This document shows positions 6,604-7,680 of a stretch of 7,680 nt of DNA, piece by piece. Position 1 is the first letter of the stretch. Each line of letters begins with the position of its first letter. The stretch spans positions 1 through 7,680 of the forward strand of contig CAJUSA010000027.1 of assembly GCA_910589015.1 (NCBI GenBank). The letters run 5' to 3'. Both the position numbers and the translations under genes were made by a program. The stretch is from an uncultured Christensenellaceae bacterium. GTDB taxonomy: Bacteria > Bacillota > Clostridia > Christensenellales > Borkfalkiaceae. The notes beneath the pieces are model-generated. The model worked only from the letters and a program-made list of their open reading frames with translations, ran no database searches and was not told the origin of the DNA.

Positions 6604-6628
6604 CGTCATTTTTTTATATTTTTTTTGA

Positions 6629-7135
6629 TTACAGGTGCTTTGCGATTTCGGAGAAGTAGTCCTTTCCGTTGATGCGACAAATCGAATTTAATTTGTCGAC
6701 ACAGAGGAGTTCTTCGCCGTTCACGTAAAGCTGATAACGATAAACCGCAAGCGCGATTTCGTGTTCGCTGCCGCTCCCGACCTCGCCTTCCACGGCGGGG
6801 ACGCCTTTCGGCACACCGGTTATAAACGCTTTACACCCCACGGGTGCGGATGCGCCGTCGCCGGATATGTTGTTTTGAACGTAACGAATTTCGTAGTTGT
6901 GCTTTTCGGGGGTCGACGCTTTAACCAGTCCGAGGTCGGTCCCGATTTTAGTAAATGTCGCCTCCATAGCCTCAACCAGTCCGATGAGCGGTGTTTCCAT
7001 CGCGCCCATCGCCTGACTTTCAGCCGTTGCAAATGCGATTTCCGGAAGTTTGAACGCTACGTCTTTTGCGACAAGTTCGTTGTCGCAGTAAACGGTATCC
7101 GCGACGAGTCCGTTTTTCTGGTCAACCCATGCCAT
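6629..7135 (-). CDS. FII: Major tail tube protein, P2 FII type
   Basis: A 168-residue protein matching the contractile-tail tube family (P2 gpFII). It forms stacked hexameric rings inside the sheath, through which DNA passes. It starts MAWVDQKNGLVADTVYCDN, has the helix/strand part around AMETPLIGLVEAMEATFTKIG, and closes with EIALAVYRYQLYVNGEEL and INGKDYFSEIAKHL, the long beta strands typical of tube subunits near the C-terminus. Length is in the usual 165-175 range. The ATG at 7135 overlaps the sheath stop by one base (TAATG), and GGAGG lies nine bases upstream, so translation is coupled to sheath, as expected for proteins made in large and matched amounts. Confidence 0.93.
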   Translation of the reverse strand: MAWVDQKNGLVADTVYCDNELVAKDVAFKLPEIAFATAESQAMGAMETPLIGLVEAMEATFTKIGTDLGLVKASTPEKHNYEIRYVQNNISGDGASAPVGCKAFITGVPKGVPAVEGEVGSGSEHEIALAVYRYQLYVNGEELLCVDKLNSICRINGKDYFSEIAKHL

Positions 7136-7680
7136 TATTCTTCACCTCCGTAAAGTATTTGAAATCCCGCATCGGTGTAACTTACCACCACGGTCGCCGC
7201 CTTAAGCGGAGGCGTTACCGTTGCCGAAACGTGCCACTCGAAATTGGCGATTAAAATGTCCGATGCCTCGCTCGAACCCGCGCTCCCCGTTGCGAGCTTA
7301 ATCGTGGGCGAACCGATAAGCGCACCCTTGGAAACGAGCATTTCCAGTTTTTCCTGCTCGCGGTTGAGGATGGTGTCGCGTAACGCCAGCGTCATCGGCT
7401 TATCGATTGTCGAACCCCATTCTTTCTGAAAACTGTTCGTGATATAGAAAAGCATCAGAATGTTCGAGTCGAAAATCTCTCTTGCGTTGTACTCTCCGTC
7501 GTAATCGTAGGCCGCCGTATGGTCGCCCCATACACGCCAGTTGCTCTCCCAGTAGATTGCGGTCGTAAGACCCGCCGCCGTCAGTTTGTTCGCATCCGGA
7601 CGGTCGTAACCCACCAGCTTCGAGCTTGCGCTGATGTACAGTCCCGAAACGGGTATTGCCTTGTTTGCGCACGTCTCGTA
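7135..7680 (-). CDS. FI: Tail sheath protein, C-terminal part (partial)
   Basis: The reading frame is open to the right edge of the window, giving 181 C-terminal residues beginning YETCANKAIPVSGLYI. The N-terminal half or more of this protein, usually 380-500 residues in the family, lies outside. Sheath marks are WRVWGDHTAAYD, a form of the conserved G-W-NRT/WGDHT turn, then DSNILMLFYITNSF, LALRDTILNREQ and the final EWHVSATVTPPLKAATVVV, the C-terminal strands that interlock subunits. The sheath contracts around the tube to drive it through the host envelope. A GTG at 7614 is internal and not a start. The TAA overlaps the tube ATG by one base. Confidence 0.93.
   Translation of the reverse strand, partial: YETCANKAIPVSGLYISASSKLVGYDRPDANKLTAAGLTTAIYWESNWRVWGDHTAAYDYDGEYNAREIFDSNILMLFYITNSFQKEWGSTIDKPMTLALRDTILNREQEKLEMLVSKGALIGSPTIKLATGSAGSSEASDILIANFEWHVSATVTPPLKAATVVVSYTDAGFQILYGGEE

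Larger units (their letters stand above)
1..7680 (-). mobile_element. Contractile phage tail module (prophage, phage or tailocin)
   Basis: The whole window is a run of co-directional contractile-tail genes: sheath, tube, assembly chaperone, tape measure, tail protein X, hub protein D, and baseplate W and J. Sheath plus a P2-type tube identifies a contractile rather than a flexible tail. Genes overlap or nearly touch, and there is no host gene between them. The window shows no capsid, terminase, integrase, lysis gene or attachment site, so a complete prophage cannot be told apart from a defective prophage or a tailocin. The module continues past both edges. Confidence 0.65.

Noticed and set aside
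6556..6609. Upstream ATG extension of the chaperone (18 extra residues)
   Set aside because: The extension is translated from the intergenic hairpin, has no ribosome-binding site, and lacks the family start. The ATG at 6555 has an ideal site.
6575..6626. Plus-strand intrinsic terminator (hairpin followed by T runs)
   Set aside because: The structure is good on that strand, but no plus-strand gene is supported anywhere to the left, so it has nothing to terminate. The T runs may simply reflect the A-rich leader after the tube stop.
1..7680. CRISPR arrays, tRNA genes, defence or toxin-antitoxin cargo, reverse transcriptase or diversity-generating repeats
   Set aside because: No regularly spaced direct repeats, tRNA-like cloverleaf or non-structural gene was seen. 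The minus strand is almost fully occupied by tail genes.

Overview
The window is a densely packed structural module for a contractile (myovirus-type) phage tail or tailocin. Every supported gene lies on the minus strand, so transcription runs from right to left, and both ends of the window cut through a gene. Base composition looks roughly balanced, with no shift that would suggest a recent insertion. Strong GGAGG-type ribosome-binding sites, P2-like tail genes and the style of the tape-measure protein together suggest a prophage or phage of a Gram-positive anaerobe such as a member of the Clostridia. That host assignment is inference, because no host gene, integrase, attachment site or rRNA is present.

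In transcription order the genes are: C-terminal part of the tail sheath (7680-7135); tail tube (7135-6629); an intergenic hairpin (6603-6575); a tail assembly chaperone (6555-6196) with a -1 frame extension (6262-6023); an 822-residue tape-measure protein (6019-3551); a LysM-like tail protein X (3573-3349); late control protein D, the baseplate hub (3352-2432); a 77-residue protein of uncertain role (2432-2199); a 177-residue beta-rich protein of uncertain role (2189-1656); a gpW/gp25-type baseplate wedge protein (1645-1370); a J-type baseplate wedge protein with an apparent insertion (1370-30); and the first codons of the next gene, probably tail protein I (33-1).

These genes form one assembly line. 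Sheath and tube form the shaft. The chaperone and its frameshifted form load the tape measure, which sets tube length. X and D form the central hub, and W, J and I form the wedges that carry the fibres. Most junctions are start/stop overlaps (TAATG, ATGA, TGATG) or a stop codon inside the next ribosome-binding site, so the genes are probably translationally coupled in one late operon. The order differs from phage P2, where V-W-J-I precede FI-FII-E-T-U-D.

The best-supported unusual element is a complete -1 frameshift signal inside the chaperone gene: slippery A AAT TTT, a 6-base spacer and an 8-bp stem. It would fuse the chaperone to the 79-codon extension. Other points of interest are a strong hairpin after the highly expressed sheath/tube pair, an 11-residue proline-phased repeat in the tape measure, and an insertion in protein J. 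No CRISPR array, RNA gene, defence system or cargo gene was found. No gap between genes exceeds about 75 bases.
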